A DNA stretch of 64,000 bases from assembly GCF_001429625.1 (NCBI RefSeq), contig NZ_LMSU01000002.1, positions 186,001-250,000 on the forward strand, in the 5' to 3' direction. Positions 52,581 to 62,270 of this stretch are shown here, piece by piece. Under the pieces are notes generated by a model. The model ran no database searches. It was not told where the DNA came from and saw only the letters and a list, made by a program, of their open reading frames with translations. The position numbers and the translations under genes were made by a program. This DNA comes from Nocardioides sp. Soil805 (lineage in GTDB: Bacteria; Actinomycetota; Actinomycetes; Propionibacteriales; Nocardioidaceae). Within the stretch, counting starts at the first letter, position 1. Every line of letters starts with the position of its first letter.

Positions 52581-53942
52581 GTGGCACAGGTGCTGCGCAT
52601 GCCGGGCGTCTCGGCCAACGCGACCGAGGCCGTGCTGGCCGAGTGGCTGGTCGCGGAGTCGGCCGAGTTCGCCGCCGCCGACGCGCTGGCGACCGTCGAG
52701 ACCGACAAGGCCCTCGTCGACGTCGAGGCCGAGGCGGCCGGCGTCGTCCTCAAGACCCTGGTGACGCCCGGGTCGCAGGTCGAGGTGGGGGCCCCGATCG
52801 CCGTGCTCGGCGGCGTGGGGGAGCAGGTCGACGACCTGGCCGCCCTGCTGCGCGAGCTCGGCGTCGCCGAGGAGTCGGCGCCCGTCGTCGCCGAGCGGCG
52901 CGACGTCCACGACCAGCCGGTCGAGCGGACCGAGCCCGAGGTCGACCCGGGCTCCGGTGCTCCCCTCGCAGAGCACGCCGCCGTTGTCGAGCCCGCGTCC
53001 GTCGAGCCCGAGGCCGGGCCGGCACCCGCGACCTCCGCGTCCGCCAACGGCCGTCCCGCACCGTCGCCGGGCCGGGTCTTCGCCAGCCCGCTGGCCCGCA
53101 AGATCGCGCGTGACGCCGGACTGACCATCGAGGAGATCCCGGGCACCGGGCCGCGCCAGCGGGTGCTGCGCCGCGACGTCGACGCCGTGCTCGCGTCGCG
53201 ACGTACGGCGCCTGCGTCCGAATCGGCCCCGGTCGCTTCTCAAGGAGTGCCCGACGACGGCTTCGAGGACGTGCCGCACACCCGCCTCCGCCGGGCGGTC
53301 GCGGACCGGCTGGCCACCAGCAAGCGCGAGGCGCCGCACTTCTACGTCCGCACCACGGTCCGGGTGGGGCGGCTGCTGGCCCTGCGCGCCGAGCTCAACG
53401 AGGCCCTCGACGGCGAGGTGAAGGTCTCCGTCAACGACCTCGTCGTCAAGGCGGTGGCGCTGGCCCACGAGCGGGTGCCCGACCTCAACGTCACCTGGAC
53501 CGACGACGCCGTACGCCGCTGGCACACCGCCGACATCGCGGTCGCCGTCGCCACCGACCGCGGTCTCGTCACGCCCGTGCTGCGCGACGTCGGCCACCGG
53601 TCGGTGTCGTCGGTGGCCGGTGCCGTCCCCGAGCTGGCCGGCCGCGCGCGCGAGGGACGGCTCCGGCAGGAGGAGCTGGAGGGCGGCTCGATCACCGTCA
53701 CCAACCTCGGGATGTACGGCGTCGAGGAGTTCGCCGCGATCATCAACCCCCCGCACGCCGCGATCCTCGCGGTGGGTGCGGTGCGCGAGGAGCCCGTCGT
53801 GCAGGACGGGTCCGTCGTACCCGGCTCCGTGATGAGCCTGACCCTCTCGGTCGACCACCGGCCCGTCGACGGCGTCGTCGCCGCGCGCTGGCTGGCGGAG
53901 CTGACCGGGTTGCTGGAGCGCCCCGTGCGGCTGCTCGCCTGA
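52581..53942 (+). CDS. Dihydrolipoamide acyltransferase (E2) of the pathway complex
   Basis: 453 residues from a GTG one base after the E1 stop. Lipoyl domain 1-75 with lysine in TVETDKALVDVEAEAAG; peripheral subunit-binding domain near 165-200 (ASPLARKIARDAGLTIEEIPG, QRVLRRDV); acyltransferase domain with SVDHRPVDGVVAARW. It differs from the E2 at the window start (ETDKA not ETAKS, shorter linker), so it is a separate system. Transfers the acyl group from the fused E1 to CoA. Confidence 0.9.
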   Translation: MAQVLRMPGVSANATEAVLAEWLVAESAEFAAADALATVETDKALVDVEAEAAGVVLKTLVTPGSQVEVGAPIAVLGGVGEQVDDLAALLRELGVAEESAPVVAERRDVHDQPVERTEPEVDPGSGAPLAEHAAVVEPASVEPEAGPAPATSASANGRPAPSPGRVFASPLARKIARDAGLTIEEIPGTGPRQRVLRRDVDAVLASRRTAPASESAPVASQGVPDDGFEDVPHTRLRRAVADRLATSKREAPHFYVRTTVRVGRLLALRAELNEALDGEVKVSVNDLVVKAVALAHERVPDLNVTWTDDAVRRWHTADIAVAVATDRGLVTPVLRDVGHRSVSSVAGAVPELAGRAREGRLRQEELEGGSITVTNLGMYGVEEFAAIINPPHAAILAVGAVREEPVVQDGSVVPGSVMSLTLSVDHRPVDGVVAARWLAELTGLLERPVRLLA

Positions 53943-53984
53943 CGACGGCGCCGACCGGCGCCCGGGGTCCTTGGGAGGACACCA

Positions 53985-55421
53985 ATGGAGAAGAAGCAGA
54001 ACGCAGGGCCCACCCGGCGCTCGGTGCTGGGGGGAGCGGCCGCGGCTGCGGGCGCGCTGGGCGCGAGTGCCGTGGCGGCGCCCGCACTGGCCGGGCGCGG
54101 CAACCCGGGCGGCGACCACGGTCACGGGCCGGGACCACGCGAGTACGTCCTCACCGGCGGCTACGTCCTGTCCATGGATCCCGCGGTCGGCGACCTCGAC
54201 GGCGGCGACGTGCACGTCAAGGACGGCCGCATCATGGCGGTCGGGCGCGGAATCCGCGGCGGGGGAGCGCGCATCGACGCTCGCGGCACGGTCGTGATGC
54301 CCGGCCTGGTCGACACGCACTGGCACCTGTGGACCACTCTCTTCCGGTCGATGTCGAGCTCGTCGCCCGCGACGGCGTACTTCGCGCTCAACGTCGCCAA
54401 CGGCGTCCGCGCCCTGCCCTCCGACCTCTACCAGGGCGCCCGGCTCGCGCTGGTCGACGCCCTCAACACCGGGGTCACGACGGTCAACGACTGGTCCCAC
54501 AACCTGCGCACGCCCGAGCACGCCGACGCCAACCTGCAGGCCCACCGCGAGATCGGTCTGCGGGGCCGCTTCTCCTACGGCACCCCGCAGGGCTACCCCG
54601 GCACCTCGGTCATCGACCTCGACGACATCGCCCGGGTCAAGCGCGAGTGGTTCAACAGCGGCCGGCTGCCGCTGATGCACCTCGGCCTGGCCGGACGTCC
54701 GCCGGGACTGGTCGGCGAGGCCGTCTTCCGTCCGGAGTACGACGCCGCGCGCGCCCTCGGGCTGCCGGTCAGCTACCACGCGAACTCGACCCGCGCCCAG
54801 GGTGCGCTCGAGATGGTGCGGCAGCTCGGCGAGCAGGACATGCTCGGCCCGGACACCCAGCTGATCCACGCGCTCTACACGACGCCGGCGGAGCGGGCGG
54901 CGATCCGCGACACCGGCGCCAGCGTCAGCATCTCGCCGATGTCGGAGCTGCTCATCGGCTACGGCATCTCCCCGGTCAAGGACATGGTCGACAGCAACGT
55001 GCTGCTCACGCTGTCGGTCGACACCATGTCGCTGGTCGGGTCGGCCGACATGTGGGCAGTGATGCGGCTGACGACCGGCCTGCACCGCGGTGTCTCCGAG
55101 CAGGAGCTCTCGATCGGCACCCGCCGGGTGCTGCAGATGGCCACCCTCGACGCGGCCCGCAGCCTGGGCCTCGGGGACGTCACGGGCTCGCTGACCCCGG
55201 GCAAGAGGGCCGACGTGGTGATGGTCCGCCGCCACGACGTCGCCACGGCCCCGGTCATCGACGTGGCCAACACCCTCGCGCTCGCCGCGGGGGCGGAGAA
55301 CGTCGACACCGTCATCGTCGACGGCCGCTTCCGCAAGCGCGGGGGCCGGCTGCTCGACATCGACACCGAGCGGGTCGTGCGGGGCACCGAGCAGGCGATC
55401 GCGGCGCTGCTCGCGCGCTGA
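53985..55421 (+). CDS. Tat-exported amidohydrolase of the TrzN/AtzA-like family
   Basis: 478 residues; GGGAGGAC precedes the ATG. The N-terminus TRRSVLGGAAAAAG then APALA is a twin-arginine signal with cleavage after ALA, so the enzyme should act outside the membrane. Metal motifs: VDTHWHLW (HxH), SYHANSTRAQG and QLIHALYTTP (His), LSVDTMSLVGSADMW (Asp), and the C-terminal strand GKRADVVMVRRHD. Such enzymes deaminate or dechlorinate heterocycles in the cytosol; export is unusual. It may make a pre-import form of the substrate. Confidence 0.85.
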   Translation: MEKKQNAGPTRRSVLGGAAAAAGALGASAVAAPALAGRGNPGGDHGHGPGPREYVLTGGYVLSMDPAVGDLDGGDVHVKDGRIMAVGRGIRGGGARIDARGTVVMPGLVDTHWHLWTTLFRSMSSSSPATAYFALNVANGVRALPSDLYQGARLALVDALNTGVTTVNDWSHNLRTPEHADANLQAHREIGLRGRFSYGTPQGYPGTSVIDLDDIARVKREWFNSGRLPLMHLGLAGRPPGLVGEAVFRPEYDAARALGLPVSYHANSTRAQGALEMVRQLGEQDMLGPDTQLIHALYTTPAERAAIRDTGASVSISPMSELLIGYGISPVKDMVDSNVLLTLSVDTMSLVGSADMWAVMRLTTGLHRGVSEQELSIGTRRVLQMATLDAARSLGLGDVTGSLTPGKRADVVMVRRHDVATAPVIDVANTLALAAGAENVDTVIVDGRFRKRGGRLLDIDTERVVRGTEQAIAALLAR

Positions 55422-55512
55422 GGCACCTCGTCCACCTCGGGGGACCCCCCGGGACGACCTCCGGGGTGGACGGGCCGGCGTGCGGGCTCGGAGAGTGGGG
55501 GGAGGGCGGCAC

Positions 55513-55591
55513 GACACGCGGACACAACCCTTTCGGTCCCGTCGCGGCAGGCGGCGCGGCGTACTCGCCGAGTGGGTTGTGTCCGCGTGTC
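55513..55591. terminator. Large inverted repeat between convergent genes
   Basis: Perfect 18-bp arms, GACACGCGGACACAACCC (55513-55530) and GGGTTGTGTCCGCGTGTC (55574-55591), enclose 43 bp. It sits between the convergent amidohydrolase and FAD oxidoreductase genes and could stop both transcripts. It may also be a lone member of the REP-like set. Confidence 0.75.
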
Positions 55592-55622
55592 CGCACGCCG
55601 CACCGCCGGCGTGCGGCTCGGG

Positions 55623-57182
55623 TCAGCCCGGACCCATCACGTCGAGCGGGTCCCGGCCCAGGGCCTGAAGGACCGTGCGGGCGGCGTTGCGCCCGGGCCG
55701 GCCGGAGACCGACCCGCCCGGATGCGTGGTGGACCCGGTGAGGAAGAGGCCCTCGAGGCCGGTGTCGTAGCGCGGCCACCCAGGCAGGACCCGGCCGTCG
55801 AGCAGGAACTCCCCGCCGTGGCAGGAGCCGCCGAGGTTCTGCGGGTTGTGCGCGGCGACGTCCGGAGGGGACTCGGTGCGCATCGACAGGATGTCGAGCT
55901 CGCCCAGCCCGCGGGTCCGCTGCCGCACCAGGTCGACCAACGCGGCGCCGTACTCGTCCTTGGTGTCCGCCCAGTCCCGCCCGTCCGCGCGCCGCCACGG
56001 CGCCATGGTGAGGATCTTGAAGGTGCCGCCGGCGCCGGCCACGCGGCTCGGGTCGACGAGGGTCTGGTTGACCACCAGCAGCCACGGGTCGTAGGCGTCG
56101 ACCTCACCCGCCACGCAGCGGTCGAGGTGGCGGGCCATGCCGTCGGCGGTGCCGAGTCCGGCCGCCGCGCTGGCGATCCCCGACTCGCCGAAGGCGAGGT
56201 CCCCGCGGAGGGCGGCGTGGACGGCGAGCACGCTGAGTCCCGGGCGCCAGGTGTCCCGCGCCTCGACCAGGTCGGGGGAGGGGGCGCCGCCGACGACCTG
56301 GTCGGCGACGACGGCGAGGTGTCCACCGGTCACGACCGCCCGCCCGGCCGCCACGGTCCGATCGCCCACCCGGACGCCGGTGACCCGGTCGCCGTCGGTG
56401 ACGTAGCCGGTGACGGTCGCGGAGCAGACCACCGTGCCGCCGTGGGCGGTGATGACCCGCACCAGAGCGTCGGGCAGCGCCTGGCTGCCCCCGACCGGCG
56501 TGGTCCAGCCGTGGTCGAGACGTCCGACGGCCAGCGACGAGGGCAGGAAGCCCGTGCCGGGGCGGCGCGGGTCCTGGATCGTGGCCATCGCCAGCCAGAG
56601 CACGAAGGAGCGGACCACCGGGTGCTCGTAGGTCTCGTGGACGACGTCCCACGCGCTGCGCGACCGCAGGGCCAGGTAGGCCCGGGTGGTGTCGTCCTCG
56701 GGCTGCGGGAGCGCCGAGCTCCACCGGCCGTGGGCCGCCCCGAGACCTCCCCGCCAGGCGAGCACCATCTCCTCGAAGGCCCGCGCGTCACGGCTCGACC
56801 AGCGGGCGATCTCCGCGGCCGTCGCCTCCAGGTCGGGCCGCATCACCAGCACGTCGCCGTCGGGTTGCGGCATCACCACCGCGGGGTCGGTGGTGAGGTA
56901 GCGCAGGCCCTGCTCGGCGACCAGCCCCAGCTCGTCGTCGCGCACGAGCGGGTTGTTCTGGATGAGCACGTGGGCGCTGCTGCACGAGTCGTGGGCGAAG
57001 CCGGGCAGGGTCAGCTCCTCGGTGCGGGTGTTGCCACCCACCGTGGCTGAGGCCTCCAGCACGAGCACCTCGAGCCCGGATCGGGCGAGGTAGGCGGCGG
57101 CGACCAGGGAGTTGTGCCCGGCGCCGACGACCACCACCTCCGCGCGGTCGGGCAGCTCGTCCGGGGTCGGTGTGCTCTCCAT
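55623..57182 (-). CDS. FAD-dependent oxidoreductase of the phytoene desaturase type
   Basis: 519 residues; GAGAGGAGCACGAC precedes the ATG. VVVVGAGHNSLVAAAYLARSG is the FAD-binding turn and VLVLEASATVGGNTRTEEL the flavin-binding glycine loop; the C-terminus LFLTGSTTHPGGSVSGRPGRNAAR is the signature of the carotenoid-desaturase-like group. Members of this fold oxidise diverse substrates, including non-carotenoids; no other carotenoid gene is near. Divergent from the ABC importer and, like it, preceded by a LacI-like half-conserved operator (57218). Confidence 0.86.
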   Translation of the reverse strand: MESTPTPDELPDRAEVVVVGAGHNSLVAAAYLARSGLEVLVLEASATVGGNTRTEELTLPGFAHDSCSSAHVLIQNNPLVRDDELGLVAEQGLRYLTTDPAVVMPQPDGDVLVMRPDLEATAAEIARWSSRDARAFEEMVLAWRGGLGAAHGRWSSALPQPEDDTTRAYLALRSRSAWDVVHETYEHPVVRSFVLWLAMATIQDPRRPGTGFLPSSLAVGRLDHGWTTPVGGSQALPDALVRVITAHGGTVVCSATVTGYVTDGDRVTGVRVGDRTVAAGRAVVTGGHLAVVADQVVGGAPSPDLVEARDTWRPGLSVLAVHAALRGDLAFGESGIASAAAGLGTADGMARHLDRCVAGEVDAYDPWLLVVNQTLVDPSRVAGAGGTFKILTMAPWRRADGRDWADTKDEYGAALVDLVRQRTRGLGELDILSMRTESPPDVAAHNPQNLGGSCHGGEFLLDGRVLPGWPRYDTGLEGLFLTGSTTHPGGSVSGRPGRNAARTVLQALGRDPLDVMGPG

Positions 57183-57217
57183 GTCGTGCTCCTCTCCGGG
57201 GTCAGGGTGGCAGCGGC

Positions 57218-57231
57218 CACAACCGATTGCA
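57218..57231. promoter_or_regulatory. LacI-type operator, diverged copy (CACAACCGATTGCA)
   Basis: The right half CGATTGCA is identical to the two operators at 23.5 kb; the left half is diverged. It is 36 bp upstream of the FAD oxidoreductase start. Confidence 0.5.
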
Positions 57232-57361
57232 ACCACTCCGGGCGGGCTGGACCGGCTCACGAGCGGCCGATCGCCCCGCCGACCGCATCCCCGAATGGGG
57301 CGACTTCGACGCGTACGCGGCGCCGTCTCCCGCGCGGAGCGCTGGAATTGCCCGGGATCCC

Positions 57362-57413
57362 TTGACACCTGTGGCGTAGTTCACAACACTGGCGATGCCG
57401 CAATCGATTGCGG
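57362..57413 (+). promoter_or_regulatory. Promoter and perfect LacI-type operator (CCGCAATCGATTGCGG) of the ABC importer
   Basis: TTGACA (57362-57367), a 17-bp spacer, AACACT (57385-57390), then a perfect 16-bp palindrome at 57398-57413 over the likely transcription start, 18 bp upstream of the binding-protein ATG. The core GCAATCGATTGC is the same as in the operators of the LacI locus. Confidence 0.75.
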
Positions 57414-57431
57414 ATGAACCGAGGAGGAAGC

Positions 57432-58676
57432 ATGGTCCAGATTTCCCGAGGTCGTGGCCGAGGATTGATGGCCGCCGCGGTGACCGGTGTCCTGGTCGCC
57501 AGCCTGGCCGCGTGCGGTGGCGACGACGGCGGCAGCGAGGGTGGCAGCGACGACCCGATCGTCATCGGCACCTCGCTCCCGCTGACCGGTGAGTTCTCCC
57601 AGCCCGGCCAGGCCGCCGAGCAGGGCTACAAGGTGTGGCAGGAGATGGTCAACGCCGACGGCGGCCTGCTGGACCGCCAGGTCGAGCTGAACATCAAGGA
57701 CGACGCCTCCAACCAGAACACCGTCGTCACCGACTACAACGCGCTGATCAGCCAGGACAAGGTGGACCTCCTCCTCGGGACCTTCTCCTCGCTGCTCAAC
57801 CTCCCGGCCTCGGCCGTGGCCGAACGCAGCCAGATGCTCTACGTCGAGCCTGCCGGCGGCTCCCCGGACATGTTCAACCGCGGCTTCGAGTACCTCTTCT
57901 TCGCCCAGCAGGCGACCGCCGACAAGCAGGGCAAGGTGTTCGCCGAGTGGGTGGCCCAGCTGCCCGAGGGCGAGAAGCCCACGACCGCGGCGTACCCGAC
58001 CCTCGACGACCCGTTCGCCGCGCCCAACGTCGAGGGCATCAAGGCGATCCTCGAGGACGCCGGGGTCGAGACGGTCTACGAGGAGACCTACGCCATCGAC
58101 ACCAAGAACTTCGACACGATCGTGAGCGCGATGAAGAACGCCGACCCGGACCTCGTCGTCCACGGCGCGCAGTTCGAGGACGGCATCGGGATGACGCGAG
58201 CCATGCTCAAGGCCGACTTCACCCCGGAGATGTTCTTCCAGACCAACGCGCCGTCCTTCGGCAGCCAGTTCACCGAGGGCATCGGCGAGGAGAACACCGA
58301 GGGCATCTTCTACGCCGTCAGCCACTCGCCCGACGCGGACACCCCCGGCAACGCCGAGTTCGTCGCGAAGTACGAGGAGATGTACGGCGAGGGCGAGGTC
58401 CCCGAGGACGCCGCAGACGCGTTCGCTGCGGCCGAGGTGATGCAGGCGGCCGTCGAGGCGGTCGGCAGCATCGACGACCAGCAGGCGCTGGCCGACTGGC
58501 TGCACGAGAACGAGGTGGAGACCATCCTCGGCCCGCTGTCCTGGGACGAGACCGGTGCCCCGCAGGGTGAGTTCCTGATCGGCCAGTGGCAGGACGGCGC
58601 CCCGCAGATCGTGCTTCCCGAGGACGCCGCCACCGCGAAGATCGAGCGGGACTGGATGCCCGGCGGCGCCGGCTGA
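57432..58676 (+). CDS. ABC importer substrate-binding lipoprotein (Liv type)
   Basis: 414 residues; GAGGAGGAAGC precedes the ATG. Signal peptide with lipobox VASLAACGGD, then the branched-chain amino acid/amide-binding fold: VIGTSLPLTGEFSQPGQAAE, NTVVTDYNALISQDKVDLLLG, TVSAMKNADPDLVVHG (IVS written in the sequence as DTIVSAMKN). It captures the substrate outside the membrane. Sequence of this family is not predictive of ligand; many members bind aromatic or heterocyclic acids. Start overlaps: the permease begins in its stop codon. Confidence 0.9.
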   Translation: MVQISRGRGRGLMAAAVTGVLVASLAACGGDDGGSEGGSDDPIVIGTSLPLTGEFSQPGQAAEQGYKVWQEMVNADGGLLDRQVELNIKDDASNQNTVVTDYNALISQDKVDLLLGTFSSLLNLPASAVAERSQMLYVEPAGGSPDMFNRGFEYLFFAQQATADKQGKVFAEWVAQLPEGEKPTTAAYPTLDDPFAAPNVEGIKAILEDAGVETVYEETYAIDTKNFDTIVSAMKNADPDLVVHGAQFEDGIGMTRAMLKADFTPEMFFQTNAPSFGSQFTEGIGEENTEGIFYAVSHSPDADTPGNAEFVAKYEEMYGEGEVPEDAADAFAAAEVMQAAVEAVGSIDDQQALADWLHENEVETILGPLSWDETGAPQGEFLIGQWQDGAPQIVLPEDAATAKIERDWMPGGAG

Positions 58677-59560
58677 TGACCGTCTTCCTCCAGAGCCTCG
58701 TCCTCGGGCTGCTGCTGGGCGGTGTCTACGCCCTTGCAGCCAGCGGACTGACCCTGATCTTCGGGGTGATGAAGGTGATCAACATCGCCCACGGGGCCTT
58801 CCTGGTCCTGGCCTCGTTCATCACCTACACCCTGTGGGACGTGGTGGGCATCGACCCGCTGCTGGCCATCGTGATCACCACCCCGGTGGTGTTCGCGATC
58901 GGCTGGGCGACCTACAAGGTCGTCGTCTCGCCGATCAGGTCCGCCCCCATGGCCTCCACCGTGCTGCTGACCTTCGGGCTGGCGCTGGTGCTGGAGGGGG
59001 CGATGGGCGAGATCTGGGGGAACAACTCCACCGCGATCCGGCCGGCGTACGCCGACGAGTCCTTCACCCTCGGCGGGATCTTCCTGCCGAAGGCGCAGGT
59101 GTACGGCGGCCTGATCGCGGTCGCGGTGCTGGTCGTGCTGTGGGTCGTGCTCACCCGCACCTGGCTGGGGCGCGCCATCCGGGCCGCGGCCAGCAACCCG
59201 TCCTCGGCCCAGCTGGTCGGGATCCGCACGGCGTCCGTCGCGGCCCTGGTGTTCGCGATCGGCATCGCGGCCGCGGGCGCGGGCGGCGCGATCACCGGGG
59301 TGCTCTACCCGTTCGTCCCGGGGTCCCACTACCAGTGGATCGCCCGGCTGCTGGCCATCGTCGTGCTCGGCGGCCTGGGCAGCCTCAACGGCGCGGTGCT
59401 CGGCGCCATCCTGTTCGGCCTCGCGGAGACCTTCACCTCGACGTACGTCTCGCCCTCCTGGGCGACGGCCGTCCCCTACGCGATCGTCTTCGCCGTGCTG
59501 CTCATCCGTCCGCAGGGCCTGCTCGGGACCCGACTCCGAGAGGATGCCGTCGCCGCATGA
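58676..59560 (+). CDS. livH: Liv-type ABC permease (LivH)
   Basis: 294 residues, starting in the TGATG of the previous gene. Eight or so membrane helices with the family motif [16 protein letters not shown] near residue 38 and the EAA-like loop [21 protein letters not shown] near 180. Forms the membrane channel with the LivM half of the next protein. Overlaps the next gene by four bases (ATGA). Confidence 0.92.
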   Translation: MTVFLQSLVLGLLLGGVYALAASGLTLIFGVMKVINIAHGAFLVLASFITYTLWDVVGIDPLLAIVITTPVVFAIGWATYKVVVSPIRSAPMASTVLLTFGLALVLEGAMGEIWGNNSTAIRPAYADESFTLGGIFLPKAQVYGGLIAVAVLVVLWVVLTRTWLGRAIRAAASNPSSAQLVGIRTASVAALVFAIGIAAAGAGGAITGVLYPFVPGSHYQWIARLLAIVVLGGLGSLNGAVLGAILFGLAETFTSTYVSPSWATAVPYAIVFAVLLIRPQGLLGTRLREDAVAA

Positions 59561-61440
59561 CCGACAGTCCTGCCACCGAGCCCGAGACCACCCGCGCCGA
59601 GGCCGCCGACGCCGGGCACGGCCGACCCTGGACCCAGCCGATCTGGTTGGGACGGGCGGTCGCCCTCGCCGCCGCGATCGCGCTGCTGGTCTACCCGCTC
59701 GTCACCGACGACCTCTACTACCAGAACATGATCATCCTCTCGCTGGTCTTCGCGATCGGCGCGAGCGGGCTCAACATCATCTCCGGCTTCGCCGGCTACA
59801 TCTCCCTGGGCCAGGGCGCGTTCATCGGCCTCGGCGGCTACACGATCGGGGTGCTCGCGGCCCGCAACCCCGACGTCACCATCTGGTGGTGGGTGCCGGT
59901 GGCCGGCCTGGTGGCGGCGCTCGTCGCGCTGGTGCTGGGCCTGGTGTCCCTGCGTTCCTCGGGACCGGCGTTCGTCATCATCACCGTCGCGTTCCTGTTC
60001 CTCGTGCAGGTCTTCGCGGTCAACTGGGTGTCGGTCACCAACGGCACCGCGGGCCTGACCATGCCGCTGCCCGACTGGGACCGCGACATCATCAACCTGC
60101 CCTTCTACTACGCGCTGGCCGCCGTGCTGGCGCTGCAGCTGCTGATGACCTGGTGGATCCGGCGTACGAAGCTCGGCATGGGCCTGATCGCGATCCGCGA
60201 GGACGAGACCAAGGCCGCCACCATCGGCATCAACCTGCCGGTGGAGAAGATCATCGCCTTCATGGCCAGCGCCGTCTTCGTGGGCATGGCGGGCGCGGTC
60301 TACGGCTACTACCTGACCTTCATCGACCCGCGTGGCATGTTCAGCATCCTCATCAGCGTGCAGCTGGTGCTGTCGATGCTCATCGGTGGCAAGGCCACCC
60401 TGTGGGGACCGGTGCTGGGGGCCTTCCTCATCGAGCCGCTCAACGAGATCGCCAACAACAGCTTCGGCGGCGGCAACGCCCGGCTCTTCCTCTTCGGCGG
60501 GCTGCTGGTCGTGGTGGTCATCTTCCTGCCGCGCGGCATCCTGCCGGCGATCGAGTCGGCGCTGAGCTGGCGACGGACCCGCAACAAGGCCGGCCTCGTC
60601 GGTGCCCGCATCGGCACCGGCGGCAGCCTCGCCTCGCTGACCGACCGCGTCCAGGTCGTCGACCGCACCGAGGTGCCCGACCGGCCGCTGCTCGAGGTCA
60701 CCGGTCTGGTCAAGCACTTCGGAGGCGTCAAGGCCGTGGACGGTGCCAGCCTGGTGGTGCCCGAGGGCTCGATCACCGGGCTGATCGGCCCCAACGGGTC
60801 GGGCAAGACCACGCTCTTCAACCTGATCGACGACACCATCCGGGCCGACGCCGGCGAGATCGTGCTGGACGGCGAGCGGATCGACGGGATGCGGTCCTGG
60901 CAGCGGGCGCACCGCGGCCTGGGCCGGACCTTCCAGATCACCCGGCTCTTCCGCGAGATGACAGTGCTGGAGAACGTCGTGGCCGCCCAGCCGTCGTTCT
61001 CGATGCGCGGGCTCGGCAAGATCGCCGTCAGCGGCAGCGAGGCACGCGCGGCCGAGGAGCTGCTGGAGTTCGTCGGGATGCGCGACTTCCGCGACCAGCG
61101 GGCGCAGGCGCTCTCCTACGGACAGCAGAAGCTCGTCGAGCTGGCCCAGATCCTGATGCTCGACCCCAAGCTGATCCTGCTCGACGAGCCGGCCGGCGGC
61201 ATCAACCCGGTCCTCATCGACCGCATGGGCGAGATGATCCGCGAGCTGAACTCCTACGGGAAGACGTTCCTCATCGTGGAGCACAACATGCCCTTCGTCC
61301 TCGGCCTGTGCGACCCGGTCCACGTGCTGGGTCGTGGTCGGACCATGGCCTCGGGGACCGCCGAGGAGATCAAGAACGACCCCGCCGTGATCGACGCCTA
61401 CCTCGGCGAGGACTTCCACATCGAGGAGGCCCGCCGATGA
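59557..61440 (+). CDS. Fused LivM permease and LivG ATPase
   Basis: 627 residues. The N-terminal 340 residues are a permease ([56 protein letters not shown]); after a linker the C-terminal 245 residues are an ATPase with Walker [13 protein letters not shown], signature [14 protein letters not shown] and Walker [11 protein letters not shown]. Fusions of LivM and LivG are common in actinobacterial importers. It couples ATP hydrolysis to substrate entry. Confidence 0.92.
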   Translation: MTDSPATEPETTRAEAADAGHGRPWTQPIWLGRAVALAAAIALLVYPLVTDDLYYQNMIILSLVFAIGASGLNIISGFAGYISLGQGAFIGLGGYTIGVLAARNPDVTIWWWVPVAGLVAALVALVLGLVSLRSSGPAFVIITVAFLFLVQVFAVNWVSVTNGTAGLTMPLPDWDRDIINLPFYYALAAVLALQLLMTWWIRRTKLGMGLIAIREDETKAATIGINLPVEKIIAFMASAVFVGMAGAVYGYYLTFIDPRGMFSILISVQLVLSMLIGGKATLWGPVLGAFLIEPLNEIANNSFGGGNARLFLFGGLLVVVVIFLPRGILPAIESALSWRRTRNKAGLVGARIGTGGSLASLTDRVQVVDRTEVPDRPLLEVTGLVKHFGGVKAVDGASLVVPEGSITGLIGPNGSGKTTLFNLIDDTIRADAGEIVLDGERIDGMRSWQRAHRGLGRTFQITRLFREMTVLENVVAAQPSFSMRGLGKIAVSGSEARAAEELLEFVGMRDFRDQRAQALSYGQQKLVELAQILMLDPKLILLDEPAGGINPVLIDRMGEMIRELNSYGKTFLIVEHNMPFVLGLCDPVHVLGRGRTMASGTAEEIKNDPAVIDAYLGEDFHIEEARR

Positions 61441-62246
61441 GCGAGGGACACGGGACCGGCGGGGCGAGCGAGCCGGTCGGGACGGCGCAGCCGATGCTGC
61501 GGATGCAGGGGATCGTGGCCGGGTACGGCGGCGGCGACGTGCTCCAGGGCGTCGACATCTCCGTCGCCAAGGGCTCGGTGGCCTGCATCGTCGGCCCCAA
61601 CGGAGCCGGGAAGTCGACGGTCCTCAAGACGGTCAGCGGGCTGCTCACGCCGCGGCTGGGCGAGGTCCACCTCGACGGCAAGGCGATCCACGACTGCTCG
61701 GCGGCGGAGATCCTCGAGCTCGGCATCTCGCAGGTGCCGCAGTCCAACGCGCTCTTCCCCTCGATGTCGGTGCGCGAGAACGTCCTGCTCGGCGCCTACA
61801 TCATCCGGCGCGACAAGGCCCTGGTGAAGCAGCGCTACGACCAGGTCGCCTCGATGTTCCCGATCGTGGCCGACCGGTCCCACGACAACGCCGGCAACCT
61901 CTCGGGCGGCCAGCGGCGGATGGTGGAGTTCGCCCGGTCCCTGATGCTCGACCCGGTGCTGCTGCTCCTCGACGAGCCGTCGCTGGGGCTGGACCCCAAG
62001 TCCCTGCAGGTGCTCTACGACTCGGTGATGCTGCTCTCCGACAGCGGCAAGACGATCCTGCTGGTCGAGCAGAACGTGCGCTTCGGGATGCGGATGGCCA
62101 CCGACGGCATCGTCATGGAGAGCGGGCGCGTCATCACCCAGCGCCCGGCCGCCGCCGTCCTCGGCGACCCCGAGCTCGCCCAGATGTACTTCGGCGGCTC
62201 GGTCTCCGAGACCTCGACCGAGGAGCCCGTGGCCCCGCCGACCTGA
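61437..62246 (+). CDS. livF: Liv-type ABC ATPase (LivF)
   Basis: 269 residues, overlapping the previous stop by four bases. Walker [14 protein letters not shown]-loop QVPQSNALF, signature [16 protein letters not shown], Walker [14 protein letters not shown] and switch His replaced by Gln in LVEQNVRFG, as normal for LivF. Last gene of the importer operon. Confidence 0.93.
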   Translation: MSEGHGTGGASEPVGTAQPMLRMQGIVAGYGGGDVLQGVDISVAKGSVACIVGPNGAGKSTVLKTVSGLLTPRLGEVHLDGKAIHDCSAAEILELGISQVPQSNALFPSMSVRENVLLGAYIIRRDKALVKQRYDQVASMFPIVADRSHDNAGNLSGGQRRMVEFARSLMLDPVLLLLDEPSLGLDPKSLQVLYDSVMLLSDSGKTILLVEQNVRFGMRMATDGIVMESGRVITQRPAAAVLGDPELAQMYFGGSVSETSTEEPVAPPT

Positions 62247-62270
62247 CGTCGTACGGCCTAGTCTGGCGGG

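Noticed and set aside
55480..55620. Possible short gene between the convergent amidohydrolase and FAD oxidoreductase
   Set aside because: The only open frames run across the inverted repeat, lack a ribosome site and read as Arg-rich low-complexity sequence.
57183..57397. Riboswitch in the leader of the ABC importer
   Set aside because: The predicted transcription start is close to the operator, leaving a leader of about 35 nt, too short for a known riboswitch.
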